In this document: piece by piece, positions 34,896 through 45,013 of the stretch | Numbering within the stretch: position 1 is the first letter of the stretch | Layout of the letters: each line of letters starts with the position of its first letter | Source of the DNA: Ewingella allii | GTDB lineage: Bacteria > Pseudomonadota > Gammaproteobacteria > Enterobacterales > Enterobacteriaceae | Assembly: GCF_044430645.1 (NCBI RefSeq) | Contig: NZ_JAWUDN010000001.1 | Location: 558,001 to 622,000, forward strand | Length of the DNA stretch: 64,000 bases | Direction: 5' to 3' | Translations under genes and position numbers: made by a program | The notes under the pieces: model-generated | What the model saw: only the letters and a program-made list of their open reading frames with translations | Told to the model about the DNA's origin: nothing | Database searches by the model: none

Positions 34896-37526
34896 TTAGT
34901 TTTTCGGGATCGCCGTGCCCCATTTCTGCCAATCTTTCGGCTCTTCGGGATTAAGCAGGAAGTGGCGGCCCGCTCCGGCTTTTGGTGCCACCGGCGTGGA
35001 CGGCGGTGTAGCGAAGGCAATACCGCCGCGAATGAACTGCTGGAAGGTGCCGCTTTTCAGCATTCCTCCTGTCAGCCCAAACTGCAGGTTATAGCCCGAA
35101 GCCAGCCAGAACACGCTGTTGTCGCGCACCAGATACTGATACTTCTTGCTGATACGCAGCGTGACGTTAACCCGGTCAGCCATCGCGCCCAGATAGAAAC
35201 CGGTCACGGTGCCCACTTCGATACCGCGGAACAGCACTGGCGTGCCGATTTGTAGCGAACCTACCTCGGCAGCATCCATCACGATGCCCAAGCCATCGGT
35301 GTAACGGGAATCGGTGATGGTCGATTCTTGCAGGTCGAAGGTGCGCGAGGCCGGGCCTTTGCCTGCTTCCACATTGATGTAAGGCTGCAATAGGGTGTCG
35401 AGATTGCTAACCCCGCCGGCGGAAATTTCCGGTGAAACGATAGAGAATCGCGTCCCCATGCGGGCGAAGGTGTCGACATACTCAGGGTAGAGCACGGCTT
35501 TGGCTGAGACTTGATTCAGTTTTGACTCGAGCTTCAGCGACTCAACCTGACCAATGTTGATACCTAGGTAGCGAATTGGCATTCCGGCAGAGAGCTTGCT
35601 GGCGTCGTAAGTATTCAGTGTGATTTGGCTGCCTACGGCGCGCGCGGCGGTTTCTGACTCATACAATACGCGTTTCGCGCCTTTGCTCAGCGTGACGCCT
35701 TCATTGTTATCGAAGCTGATCGCACCTTTCAGCGCGCGGTCGAGCGGCGAAGCTTGGACGGTCAATCCGCTGCCATTCAGCTGTACTTTCGCGCCACCCT
35801 CGGCCCAGAAAATACTCTTGTCAGTGAGTAACTTACGGTATTCAGGGCGGATATAGACGTCGATGTCAAAGTCGTTGGCTTTTGGCGTGACATCCACAAT
35901 TTGCCCAACCTGGAATTTGCGATACAGCACCACGGAACCTGCCTGCACGTCCGGCAGGCTCTTGGCGGTGAGCGTCAGCGTGGCGCCCGGCTGCTCCCCT
36001 TGAATGCCTTCGGCGGCTTTTTCAGCGTTACTGAAGAGCGGGTATTTTTTCGCCGGCTCGCCTTTACCGCCCGGAATAATGCGCACGCCGCCGTCAACCC
36101 ACTCTTGGGCACTGGCGCCTAGCACTTCCATGCCGTCGATGCCTAATTTGACATCAACGCGGCTGTTGACCACGAATTTACTGTCTTTGTGCAACAGGCC
36201 TTTGTATTCAGGCTTTATCGCGATGTTAAACACAATCCCTTCATCGGTCATTTTGCGGTCAAGGATTTGGCCGACGGCGATGCCGTGAAGTATCACCGGC
36301 TGCCCGGCATCAATACCAAAGGTTTCTGGGGCATTAAGCTGAATTTGCAACACGCCCGGGTCTTGCAGCAGGCGCTGATTGCTGTCGAGCACGGTGAAGT
36401 GCTTCTGCGGCTGGCCTTCGCCCGGGATCAGCTCCAGCGTGTTGCCGGTCAGCAGTTGGCTCAGCTTGGCATTGCTCAGGCTGATTTTCGGGCTATTCAT
36501 CTCAATGCGCGTGCCGGTGCGCATCATGTCAATCACCGACGGATCAACCGTGAGTTTCCCCGTTACCTTGTTGTCTGGTTGAAGGGTCACTTTGGTCAGG
36601 GTACCGACTTGCAAACCCTGGTACATCAGTGGGGTGCGGTCCTCTTTCAGCCCGTCGCCGTTGGGTAAGTCGAGGTCGATCTCTACCCCGCGCTGGCTCT
36701 GCGCCAAATCAGGGTATAGCTCGTAGGACTGCTCTTGTTTGGCCGAATTGCCATCAATCGGCGAGTCGAGTGCGATAGCTCCGTTGACCAGCGCGGCGAG
36801 GCTTTCCATCTCAACTTTCGCGCCGCTGAGGCTGAAATCGCCTTTAAAGCCGGAGACATTCCAGAAGCGGCTGGTGTCTTTCACCAAATGGGCGAAACGG
36901 CGCTCAATCAGAACGTCGATAGTGACGCCATCGTTTCCGGCTTCGATATCGTAATCATAGACTTTACCCACCGGAATTTTACGGTAGTAAACCAGCGAGC
37001 CGTTGCTCAGGGAGCCAAGATCCCGCGCGTGGAGATGAATCATCAACTCGCCGGTATTCAGGCGATATTTCGGCTGCGTATCCAGCGCGACGAAGTGATC
37101 TTTCTCTTTACCGCTGCCCGGCATCATGCCGATGTAGTTACCGCCAACTAAGGCATCCAGACCAGAAACCCCGGCCAGTGAGGCCTTAGGCGTGACCAGC
37201 CAGAACTGGGTGCCATCGCGCAAGGAGTCCGACAGGTCGCTCTTGATGCTGACCTTGACCATAATGGTGCGCAGGTCTTTGCTCAGACTGATTGACTCGA
37301 CGGTGCCGACTTCCACCCCCTGATAGCGCACAGGGGTTCGCCCCGCGACAATCCCGGCGGCAGACTGGAAATCAATGGTAACGGTGGTGCCTCTTTCCTG
37401 ATAGTTGCTGTAGATAAGCCAGCCCGCTATCAATAAGGCAATAAAAGGCAGAAGCCAGAAAGGCGATATCCGGCGTCTGTTTTTAACCCGCGCTTCAGTC
37501 GGTGTATTCGGCGTTTCCTGTTGCAT
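34896..37526 (-). CDS. letB: LetB (YebT), seven-MCE lipid-transport tunnel
   Basis: An 876-residue protein with one N-terminal transmembrane helix (about 20-42) and seven tandem MCE domains, recognisable by repeats such as GRTPVRYQGVEVGTV and GMPIRYLGINIGQV. In E. coli, hexameric LetB spans the periplasm and conducts lipids between inner and outer membranes. ATG 37526 (MQQETPNTP) is preferred to 37532. The start lies inside the end of letA, a 32-base overlap, so the two are coupled. Length is that of the E. coli protein (877). Confidence 0.95.
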   Translation of the reverse strand: MQQETPNTPTEARVKNRRRISPFWLLPFIALLIAGWLIYSNYQERGTTVTIDFQSAAGIVAGRTPVRYQGVEVGTVESISLSKDLRTIMVKVSIKSDLSDSLRDGTQFWLVTPKASLAGVSGLDALVGGNYIGMMPGSGKEKDHFVALDTQPKYRLNTGELMIHLHARDLGSLSNGSLVYYRKIPVGKVYDYDIEAGNDGVTIDVLIERRFAHLVKDTSRFWNVSGFKGDFSLSGAKVEMESLAALVNGAIALDSPIDGNSAKQEQSYELYPDLAQSQRGVEIDLDLPNGDGLKEDRTPLMYQGLQVGTLTKVTLQPDNKVTGKLTVDPSVIDMMRTGTRIEMNSPKISLSNAKLSQLLTGNTLELIPGEGQPQKHFTVLDSNQRLLQDPGVLQIQLNAPETFGIDAGQPVILHGIAVGQILDRKMTDEGIVFNIAIKPEYKGLLHKDSKFVVNSRVDVKLGIDGMEVLGASAQEWVDGGVRIIPGGKGEPAKKYPLFSNAEKAAEGIQGEQPGATLTLTAKSLPDVQAGSVVLYRKFQVGQIVDVTPKANDFDIDVYIRPEYRKLLTDKSIFWAEGGAKVQLNGSGLTVQASPLDRALKGAISFDNNEGVTLSKGAKRVLYESETAARAVGSQITLNTYDASKLSAGMPIRYLGINIGQVESLKLESKLNQVSAKAVLYPEYVDTFARMGTRFSIVSPEISAGGVSNLDTLLQPYINVEAGKGPASRTFDLQESTITDSRYTDGLGIVMDAAEVGSLQIGTPVLFRGIEVGTVTGFYLGAMADRVNVTLRISKKYQYLVRDNSVFWLASGYNLQFGLTGGMLKSGTFQQFIRGGIAFATPPSTPVAPKAGAGRHFLLNPEEPKDWQKWGTAIPKN

Positions 37527-38742
37527 GTGCATCCCAAATCAAGCGGCTATCAAGCCATTCTACGGCAAGTATTGTAAGGATCACGGAGGTCCCAAAGAAG
37601 AAGGCCGCCGGTCCCATTGTAAATGACAACAGTTGGTCACGGTTAACCAACGACATCATCAAGGAAATGACAAACAGATCAAGCATCGACCAGCGACCAA
37701 TCCAGGTCACTACCCGCAGTAAGCGTATCCGCGTTTTCAATCCTTGAATCGCCTTAAAATGAATACTCAACAGTAAAGTCAGCATCACAATAACCTTGGT
37801 GAAAGGTACCAGAACGCTGGCAATAAAGACGATGGCGGCAATCGGCACGTTACCGGAGGTCGCCAGTGAAACCACGCCGGAGAATATCGTGTCTTCGGTG
37901 CGTTGCCCATTGAGATAAATAATCGAAATCGGCATCAGGTTCGCCGGCAACAGGAACACCATGGCGGCAATCAGCGCCGCCCAGGTCTTCTGCAGGCTAT
38001 GTTTGTAACGCACCGTCATCGGCACGTGGCACCTCGGGCAGCGGCCTTTGTTATCGGCGTGGCCGGTAAATTTGCACGACAGGCAGAGCTTAAAGGTGGA
38101 GGGCTGACCTTTCGGGCGCGGCTGCGGATAGAACTCCTCCCAAAGCTGCTCGATATTCAGGTTGATCAGCGTCATCGTCACCAGCACGGTCATCATTAGA
38201 TAAGCCAGCAGCGCCGGGCCAACGTCGATGTCGGCGTACTCTTTCACTTTGATGCTAGCCACCGCCATGCCGACCAGATAGATGTCGAGCATCACCCAGT
38301 CTTTAAGCCTATCGAGCATCAATAGCACCGGCTTGAGGTTCATCCCCAAACGGCTGCCAAAGTGCAGATAAAGGATAGAACCGGCTAAAGTGACCGGCGC
38401 GCCAATGGTACAGAAGGCGACCATGCTGGCGGTAAGCGGCGAGCCTTGGCTCGACATCTGCCAGATACCTTCGAACAGGCTGGCATCAATGCGGGTCCCC
38501 AGCAGACGGATGCTGATTAATGGCTCGGTGAAGGCGAACGGCATCAGCACCAAGATGCTAATGGCGATAATAATGAGACGCGACAGGGAGCAGACCCGGC
38601 CTTTTTCCACCTTGGCATTGCAGCGCGGACAATGCGCAGTTTGCGTTTTCTTCAGGTCAGGAATAGAAAAGAGGTAATCGCATTCATTACAACGCTGATA
38701 GCGTGCCTGCGGTAAAGGTCCTGACAATGTGCGTATTTTCAT
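37495..38742 (-). CDS. letA: LetA (YebS), PqiA-family membrane protein
   Basis: A 415-residue inner-membrane protein with two PqiA modules, each starting with zinc-binding CxxC pairs (C18/C21 with C38/C41, and CLSC...CPRC near residue 220) followed by about four helices. In E. coli LetA is the inner-membrane partner that feeds lipids to LetB. It is upstream of letB and diverges from msrC. Confidence 0.95.
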   Translation of the reverse strand: MKIRTLSGPLPQARYQRCNECDYLFSIPDLKKTQTAHCPRCNAKVEKGRVCSLSRLIIIAISILVLMPFAFTEPLISIRLLGTRIDASLFEGIWQMSSQGSPLTASMVAFCTIGAPVTLAGSILYLHFGSRLGMNLKPVLLMLDRLKDWVMLDIYLVGMAVASIKVKEYADIDVGPALLAYLMMTVLVTMTLINLNIEQLWEEFYPQPRPKGQPSTFKLCLSCKFTGHADNKGRCPRCHVPMTVRYKHSLQKTWAALIAAMVFLLPANLMPISIIYLNGQRTEDTIFSGVVSLATSGNVPIAAIVFIASVLVPFTKVIVMLTLLLSIHFKAIQGLKTRIRLLRVVTWIGRWSMLDLFVISLMMSLVNRDQLLSFTMGPAAFFFGTSVILTILAVEWLDSRLIWDAHATGNAEYTD

Positions 38743-38995
38743 AGAGCCTGAGTGTAGATTTGCCTGTTGTTATCATTGTACTTACCCTGAAATGCTCTAC
38801 AGGGCAGGGATGTTAAGATCTGTCAGGTATTTTTAACAAAATAACGTATTATGCGGTCGGCAAACAGTCATTGTAGGTCAGTCTTTTTGAAGTGACATAG
38901 GATTAACCTTGTTCAGATGAGTATTTAATGCTTATTTTATAGGGGTTAAGCACAACATATCGGCTGACTGCCCTTGGGTCATTATTGGTTATTAC

Positions 38996-39493
38996 ATGAA
39001 TAAACAAGAATTCTACGCGGAATTAAAACGTGATCTGAACGCGCTTATCGCCGGAGAGAACAATTTTATTGCTACTCTGTCGAATGCCAGCGCCTTACTT
39101 TATGAGCGTCTTGAAGGGGTTAACTGGGCTGGATTCTATCTTATGGATGGTTCCACACTGGTGCTTGGACCTTTTCAAGGCAAAATTGCCTGCGTGCGCA
39201 TCCCGGTAGGAAAGGGCGTTTGTGGGACTGCCGTGGCTGAAAATGCCGTGCAGCGCGTCGGTGACGTGCATGCGTTCCCCGGACATATCGCCTGTGACGC
39301 AGCAAGTAACGCAGAAATCGTCTTACCGATTAGCGTTAATGGCACAGTGATTGGCGTCCTGGACATCGATAGCACCGTCTATCAACGCTTCGACGAAGCG
39401 GATGAACAAGGGCTAACAGAGTTAGTAGCCGGGCTTTGCCAGCATCTGCAAAACAGCGATGCAGCAAAATATGTCAATCTGATCGCAAGTTGA
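38996..39493 (+). CDS. msrC: Free methionine-(R)-sulfoxide reductase
   Basis: A 165-residue GAF-domain enzyme that reduces free Met-R-sulfoxide. The catalytic and resolving cysteines are in GKIACVRIPVGKGVCGTA and HIACDAASN, spaced as in E. coli MsrC (YebR). It diverges from letA, as in E. coli. Confidence 0.94.
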   Translation: MNKQEFYAELKRDLNALIAGENNFIATLSNASALLYERLEGVNWAGFYLMDGSTLVLGPFQGKIACVRIPVGKGVCGTAVAENAVQRVGDVHAFPGHIACDAASNAEIVLPISVNGTVIGVLDIDSTVYQRFDEADEQGLTELVAGLCQHLQNSDAAKYVNLIAS

Positions 39494-39520
39494 TCTACGG
39501 ATAACGTGGCATTTAACGGT

Positions 39521-39540
39521 GGCGTCATTATAATGACGCC
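39521..39540. repeat. Perfect 20-bp palindrome between msrC and proQ
   Basis: GGCGTCATTATAATGACGCC. As RNA it would form a nine- to ten-bp hairpin 27 bases after the msrC stop; the following TGTTC is a weak T-tract. Either a terminator or a site in the proQ leader. Confidence 0.5.
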
Positions 39541-39588
39541 TGTTCATGCCTGCGCCGGTTGGCAAACCCGTTGTAATCAGGAAATTTC

Positions 39589-40275
39589 ATGGAAAATCAA
39601 CCTAAGTTGAACAGTAGTAAAGAAGTCATTGCCTTTTTGGCCGAGCGTTTCCCGCTCTGTTTTAGCGCCGAAGGCGAAGCTCGTCCTTTAAAGATCGGTA
39701 TTTTTGCGGATTTGGTCGAGCGCGTGCAAGGCGAAGAGAATCTGAGTAAAACTCAGCTGCGCTCTGCTCTGCGTCTATATACCTCAAGCTGGCGTTATTT
39801 GTACGGCGTTAAAGTTGGCGCACAGCGCGTTGACCTTGACGGTAATGCATGTGGTGAGCTGGAAGAACAGCACGTCGAACATGCCCGTAAACAATTAGAA
39901 GAAGCGAAAGCTCGTGTTCAAGCACAACGTGCTGAACAACAGGCTAAGCGTCGTGAAGCGGGTGAAGCCGAACCACGTCGTCCACGTCCGGCTGCTAAAA
40001 AACCTGCGCCGCGCCGTGAAAACGCGCCTGCTGCTGTAGCTGGTCAAGAAAATCGCAAACCACGTGCACCTCGCCCACCGCGTGAGGAAAAACGTGAACC
40101 GCGTCAGGTGCCAGTCACAGATATCTCAAAACTGCAAATTGGCCAAGAGATCAAAGTGAGAGCCGGTCAGAGTGCTATGGACGCCACCGTTTTGGAAATT
40201 GCCAAAGACGGTGTTCGAGTTCAGCTCTCTACGGGTCTGGCGATGATCGTGCGCGCAGAACACTTGCAGTTCTGA
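39589..40275 (+). CDS. proQ: RNA chaperone ProQ
   Basis: A 228-residue RNA-binding protein: N-terminal FinO/ProQ domain (about 1-120, with LAERFPLCFS and LRLYTSSWRYLYGV), a basic linker rich in Arg, Pro and Lys (about 120-180), and a C-terminal Tudor-like domain (ISKLQIGQEIKVRAGQSA...). It binds structured sRNAs and mRNA 3' ends; in E. coli it also affects proP translation. Followed by prc after 19 bases, the usual pair. Confidence 0.96.
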   Translation: MENQPKLNSSKEVIAFLAERFPLCFSAEGEARPLKIGIFADLVERVQGEENLSKTQLRSALRLYTSSWRYLYGVKVGAQRVDLDGNACGELEEQHVEHARKQLEEAKARVQAQRAEQQAKRREAGEAEPRRPRPAAKKPAPRRENAPAAVAGQENRKPRAPRPPREEKREPRQVPVTDISKLQIGQEIKVRAGQSAMDATVLEIAKDGVRVQLSTGLAMIVRAEHLQF

Positions 40276-40294
40276 TACGGAGGCCAACTCAGGC

Positions 40295-42364
40295 ATGAAC
40301 AAATTTGTCAGATTAAGCGTTATTGCAGGTCTTTTGTTGTCAGGAGCCAGTCTGGTTAACACCAGTTATGCGAACGATAGTGCCCCGGTGACTATCGACC
40401 AGCTCAAGCAACTGACACAAGAGCCTCAGGACGCAACGGTAAGCGAGCGTGTTACGGCACGCTTTACCCGTTCGCATTATCGTCAATTTGACCTTAATGC
40501 AGATTTCTCCGCTAAGATTTTCGACCGTTACCTCAACATGCTCGATTATGGCCATAACGTTTTGATGGCCTCCGACGTAGCTCAGTTCGCTGATAAACGC
40601 AGCACGCTGGGTGAGGAACTCAAAACGGGTCAACTGAATACGCCTTACGCGCTGTTCAATCTGGCTCAAAAACGCCGTTTCGAACGCTATACCTATGCGT
40701 TGGAAGTGCTGGCGCGCCCAATGAATTTCACGGGCAACGACACCATCAATCTTGATCGCGCAAAAGCCCCTTGGCCGAAAGATAAAGCCGAGTTGGACAG
40801 TCTGTGGGATGCCAAAGTCAAATATGACGAGCTGAACCTCAAGCTGACCGGGAAGACCGATCAGGAAATTCGTGATGTGCTGACGAAACGCTATCGTTTT
40901 GCGATGAAGCGTCTCACCCAGAGCAACAGCGAAGATGTTTTCCAGTTGGTGATGAATGCCTTCGCGCATGAAATCGACCCACATACTAACTATCTGTCTC
41001 CACGCAGCACCGAGCAATTCAATACTGAAATGAGCCTGTCTCTGGAAGGTATTGGTGCGGTGTTGCAAGGCGACGATGATTACACCGTGATCAACTCGAT
41101 GGTAGCAGGCGGCCCGGCGGCCAAAAGCAAAGCTATCGCAGTGGGTGACCGTATCGTCGGCGTTGGACAGGTAGCCACCAGCAAAGGCGTGGTTGATGTG
41201 ATTGGCTGGCGTCTCGACGACGTCGTCGCTCTGATCAAAGGCGCGAAGGGCAGTAAAGTTCGTCTCGAAATCCTGCCTGCTGGTAAAGGTACCAAAACCC
41301 GTACTGTTATTTTGACCCGCGAGAAAATCCGTCTGGAAGACCGCGCCGTTAAGATGACAATCAAGAAAGTTGGAAACGAAAAAGTCGCCGTGATGGATAT
41401 CCCGGGCTTCTACGTTGGCCTGACTGATGATGTCAAAGTGCAGCTGCAAAAAATGGCCAAGCAGGATGTCAGCAGCCTGGTTATCGATTTGCGTACTAAC
41501 GGCGGCGGTGCATTGACCGAAGCCGTGTCCCTGTCTGGCCTGTTTATTCCAAGCGGCCCGGTCGTGCAGGTGCGTGATAACAATGGTCGCATTCGTCAGG
41601 ATAGCGATACCGACGGCGTTGTTTACTACAAAGGCCCACTGGTGGTGCTGGTTGACCGCTTCAGTGCCTCTGCGTCAGAGATTTTTGCCGCTGCAATGCA
41701 GGATTACGGCCGTGCTCTGATTGTGGGTGAACCGACTTTCGGTAAAGGTACTGTGCAGCAATACCGTTCTCTAAACCGTATTTATGACCAGATGCTGCGC
41801 CCTGAGTGGCCTGCGCTAGGCTCTGTTCAGTACACCATTCAGAAGTTCTATCGCATCAACGGCGGCAGTACTCAGCGTGAGGGCGTAACTCCTGACATTC
41901 TGATGCCTACCGGGATTGAAGCGATTGAAACAGGCGAGAAGTTTGAAGATAACGCCTTGCCGTGGGATAGCATCAGTGCTGCCACCTACACCAAGACCGG
42001 CGATCTGAAACCTTTCGTTCCTGAACTGCTGAAAGATCACGATGCACGTATCGCCAAAGACCCAGAGTTCCAGTACATCCAGCAAGATATCGCGCGCTAC
42101 AAAGCGTTGAAAGACAAGCGTGATACCGTCTCTCTGAACTACGCCCAGCGTGATAAAGAAGACAAAGAGGATGATGCAACGCGCCTGGCTCGTCTGAACG
42201 AACGTTTCAAACGTGAAGGTAAGAAGCCGCTGAAATCTTTGGATGAGTTACCTAAAGATTATGTCGCTCCAGACCCTTACCTTGATGAAGCTGACAACAT
42301 TGCCGTTGAACTGGCTAAGCTACTGAAAGAGCAGGGCGACAAAGCCCCCGCTGCCAGCAAATAA
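40295..42364 (+). CDS. prc: Tail-specific periplasmic protease Prc
   Basis: A 689-residue S41 protease with a signal peptide (about 1-26). A PDZ domain lies around residues 240-325; the catalytic Ser459 in FSASAS and Lys484 in FGKGT correspond to E. coli Ser452 and Lys477. It trims the C-terminus of FtsI and, with NlpI, degrades MepS and other tailed proteins. Its start follows TACGGAGGCC, 19 bases after proQ, so they are probably co-transcribed. Confidence 0.96.
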   Translation: MNKFVRLSVIAGLLLSGASLVNTSYANDSAPVTIDQLKQLTQEPQDATVSERVTARFTRSHYRQFDLNADFSAKIFDRYLNMLDYGHNVLMASDVAQFADKRSTLGEELKTGQLNTPYALFNLAQKRRFERYTYALEVLARPMNFTGNDTINLDRAKAPWPKDKAELDSLWDAKVKYDELNLKLTGKTDQEIRDVLTKRYRFAMKRLTQSNSEDVFQLVMNAFAHEIDPHTNYLSPRSTEQFNTEMSLSLEGIGAVLQGDDDYTVINSMVAGGPAAKSKAIAVGDRIVGVGQVATSKGVVDVIGWRLDDVVALIKGAKGSKVRLEILPAGKGTKTRTVILTREKIRLEDRAVKMTIKKVGNEKVAVMDIPGFYVGLTDDVKVQLQKMAKQDVSSLVIDLRTNGGGALTEAVSLSGLFIPSGPVVQVRDNNGRIRQDSDTDGVVYYKGPLVVLVDRFSASASEIFAAAMQDYGRALIVGEPTFGKGTVQQYRSLNRIYDQMLRPEWPALGSVQYTIQKFYRINGGSTQREGVTPDILMPTGIEAIETGEKFEDNALPWDSISAATYTKTGDLKPFVPELLKDHDARIAKDPEFQYIQQDIARYKALKDKRDTVSLNYAQRDKEDKEDDATRLARLNERFKREGKKPLKSLDELPKDYVAPDPYLDEADNIAVELAKLLKEQGDKAPAASK

Positions 42365-42385
42365 GTCCTGACTTCGGTCGACACG

Positions 42386-42413
42386 AAAAGCGCACTCCGG
42401 TGCGCTTTTTTAT
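42386..42413 (+). terminator. Terminator of proQ-prc
   Basis: AAAAGCGCAC / GTGCGCTTTTTT stem with a T tail, 22 bases after the prc stop. Confidence 0.9.
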
Positions 42414-42550
42414 TGCCTGTGATCCAGCGACGGGGCGAGCCGCAGCGAACCCGTGGCGCTGTGAATATGCACAATTGTGGATAAATAAATGAGAGCAAAC
42501 GCTGCAATTTGTAAAGTATTGTGATTTTAGGGGCATAACGGCGCCCGACT

Positions 42551-42575
42551 CTTGAATCTGCACCATAAGCCCATA
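42551..42575 (+). promoter_or_regulatory. Candidate sigma-32 promoter of htpX
   Basis: CTTGAAT (42551-42557) and GCCCATA (42569-42575) are separated by about 12 bases, close to the CTTGAAA / CCCCAT heat-shock consensus. htpX is heat-inducible in E. coli. The leader to ATG would be about 75 nt. Confidence 0.45.
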
Positions 42576-42654
42576 GGATCTAGGCAGGTCGATGAGTTTT
42601 GTCGATTTTCACCTGACAATAAAAAACGAAACAACAATGAGGAAGTGACATTTT

Positions 42655-43536
42655 ATGATGCGTATAGGGTTGTTCCTGTTAACTAACCTGGCGGTCATGC
42701 TGATTTTCGGTCTGGTGCTGAGCCTTACGGGCATTCAGTCAAGCAGCGTGCAAGGTCTGATGATCATGGCCGGTCTGTTCGGGTTCGGTGGCTCCTTCGT
42801 ATCCTTACTGATGTCTAAATGGATGGCGTTACGTTCGGTTGGCGGCGAAGTCATCGAACAGCCGCGTAACGAAACCGAGCGCTGGTTGGTTGAAACCGTG
42901 CGTCGCCAGTCTCAGCAGGCAGGCATTGCCATGCCACAGGTGGCGATTTATCACGCGCCGGACATCAACGCCTTTGCTACCGGCGCACGCCGTGACTCAT
43001 CTCTGGTTGCCGTCAGTACCGGCCTGCTGCAAAGCATGAGCCAGGACGAAGCCGAAGCGGTTATCGCCCACGAGATCAGCCATATTTCCAACGGCGACAT
43101 GGTCACCATGACGCTGATTCAGGGTATCGTGAATACCTTCGTTATCTTTATTTCTCGCCTGATTGCTCAGGTGGCGTCTGGTTTCCTTTCCGGCAACCGT
43201 GATGGGGAAGAGAGCAACGGCGGTAACCCGATGATTTACTTCGCGGTTGCCACCGTGCTTGAACTGGTATTCGGTATCTTGGCCAGCATCATTACTATGT
43301 GGTTCTCGCGTCACCGTGAGTTCTACGCCGACGCCGGTTCCGCTAAACTGGTTGGCCGGGAGAAGATGATTGCCGCGCTGCAGCGTTTGAAAACCAGCCA
43401 TGAGCCGCAAGAGGCGGGTAGCATGATGGCGTTCTGCATTAACGGTAAATCCAAGTCGTTCAGCGAGCTGTTCATGTCGCACCCGGCATTGGATAAGCGT
43501 ATCGAAGCGTTACGCAGCGGCCAGTACATTAAGTAA
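42655..43536 (+). CDS. htpX: Membrane zinc protease HtpX
   Basis: A 293-residue M48 metalloprotease of the inner membrane, which with FtsH clears damaged membrane proteins. Two N-terminal helices (about 3-25 and 32-52), the zinc motif His139-Glu140-xx-His143, two more hydrophobic segments (about 155-210), and a distal Glu in the YADAGSAKLV segment are present. E. coli has its HExxH at the same residue numbers. It is controlled by sigma-32 and Cpx in E. coli. Confidence 0.96.
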   Translation: MMRIGLFLLTNLAVMLIFGLVLSLTGIQSSSVQGLMIMAGLFGFGGSFVSLLMSKWMALRSVGGEVIEQPRNETERWLVETVRRQSQQAGIAMPQVAIYHAPDINAFATGARRDSSLVAVSTGLLQSMSQDEAEAVIAHEISHISNGDMVTMTLIQGIVNTFVIFISRLIAQVASGFLSGNRDGEESNGGNPMIYFAVATVLELVFGILASIITMWFSRHREFYADAGSAKLVGREKMIAALQRLKTSHEPQEAGSMMAFCINGKSKSFSELFMSHPALDKRIEALRSGQYIK

Positions 43537-43561
43537 TAACTCTTGGTGACTCGCTAAAGAA

Positions 43562-43590
43562 AAACCCGGCTCAAATGGCCGGGTTTTTTT
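43562..43590. terminator. Terminator between convergent htpX and yebQ
   Basis: AAACCCGGC / GCCGGGTTT stem with a T7 tail on the plus strand and A-rich flank on the other side. Confidence 0.9.
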
Positions 43591-43618
43591 ATGTCTGCGA
43601 ATTGTTGAACCTGCACGG

Positions 43619-45013
43619 TTAAGATTTCTCAGCGGCTTCCTTCTGACTGGCCGTTTGCTGGGTCATACGCATAAAGCTGACCAGCGCGCCGCCGCCCGCC
43701 AACGTTCCTGCAAGGATCAGCGAGGCGTGAGTGCCGTGGTCGGGGAATAGGTTGAACATCAACGCTACCAGCGCCGCGCCGGTGGTCTGCCCCAGCAGAC
43801 GCGCCGTGCCCAGCAGCCCACTTGCCCCGCCGCTGCGGTTGCGCGGCGCAGAGGTGATAATGGTGTGGTTGTTTGGCGACTGGAACAGACCGAATCCGGC
43901 ACCACAGATAAACATGCGCCACACGATATTCAGATTAGACGGGTCATGTGGCAGAAGTGAGAGCGAATAAAGGCCGAATGACAGTACAATCAGCCCGATA
44001 CCGCCGAGCATCCCCGGATGGAAACGTTCCACCAGTCGGCCAGAAATTGGCGCCATCACCATAGTGGCCAGAGGCCAAGGGGTGAGCAGCAGGCCGGTAG
44101 AGACGGAATCCAGCCCCAGCGTATTTTGCAAGAAGAACGGCAGCGACACGAAGGCCAGCATCTGCGCGCTGAATGAGCACAGCGAGGTGCCGAGCGACAT
44201 AGCGAAAATCGGAATGCGCAGTAAATCGACCGGCAGCAGTGGGAAAGGGCGCGACAGCTGGCGGCGCACGAAAAACCAGCCGATGATCATCATCGCCACC
44301 ACTTCAGCCAGCACCAACAGGCGATTTTGCCCCTGAGCGAAGCCGCTGATGGCGGTGATCAGCAGACCGAAGGTCAGGGCGTTCATCAGGCTACTGGTGA
44401 AGTCGAAACGCTGGCCCTGACTTTTGGTGCTGTTGGCTGGCAGGAACTTCAGCCCCAGCGCCAGCGCGGCGATACCAATCGGCAGGTTGATGGCAAACAG
44501 CCACTGCCACGAGGCAATAGACAGAATACCCGCCGCCACGGTTGGCCCGGCCGCCGAAGAAACCGCCACGATCAGCGCGTTGATCCCCATTCCTCGCCCG
44601 AGAAAGCGCTGCGGGTAAATAATACGGATTAGCGCAGTGTTAACACTCATGATCGCCGCCGCACCAAACCCCTGCAATATGCGCGCGATGGTCAGGGTGG
44701 TCAGCGAGTCCGACAGGGCGCAAAACAGCGATGTAATGCTGAAGACCAGTAATCCGGTCTGATAAATACGGCGATAGCCAAAAATATCCCCCAATGACGC
44801 CAACGACAGCAGCGAGATCGTTACTGCGAGCTGGTAGGCATTGACCACCCAAATTGAGGACGCCGGGCTGGCATTCAAATCTTTCGCAATGGTCGGCAGT
44901 GCGACATTAGCAATCGCGCCATCCAGCACGGAAACAGTAATGCCGAGAGCGATAGCCAGAATCGCCCCATAGCGTTGAGGAACGGGAAGCCCGTCATTTG
45001 GCGTGAGTGTCAT
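43619..45013 (-). CDS. yebQ: YebQ, DHA2-family MFS efflux transporter
   Basis: A 464-residue inner-membrane transporter with 14 predicted helices. The DHA2 family motif LDGAIANVALPTIAKDL in helix 1 and the GDIFGYRRIY loop motif A are clear. Sequence follows E. coli YebQ along its length. Substrate is unknown; drug/proton antiport is the family activity. It diverges from kdgR, as in E. coli. Confidence 0.92.
   Translation of the reverse strand: MTLTPNDGLPVPQRYGAILAIALGITVSVLDGAIANVALPTIAKDLNASPASSIWVVNAYQLAVTISLLSLASLGDIFGYRRIYQTGLLVFSITSLFCALSDSLTTLTIARILQGFGAAAIMSVNTALIRIIYPQRFLGRGMGINALIVAVSSAAGPTVAAGILSIASWQWLFAINLPIGIAALALGLKFLPANSTKSQGQRFDFTSSLMNALTFGLLITAISGFAQGQNRLLVLAEVVAMMIIGWFFVRRQLSRPFPLLPVDLLRIPIFAMSLGTSLCSFSAQMLAFVSLPFFLQNTLGLDSVSTGLLLTPWPLATMVMAPISGRLVERFHPGMLGGIGLIVLSFGLYSLSLLPHDPSNLNIVWRMFICGAGFGLFQSPNNHTIITSAPRNRSGGASGLLGTARLLGQTTGAALVALMFNLFPDHGTHASLILAGTLAGGGALVSFMRMTQQTASQKEAAEKS

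Noticed and set aside
40340..41449. 369-codon minus-strand frame inside prc
   Set aside because: Long but wholly antisense to a conserved gene; arises from codon bias and has no family features.
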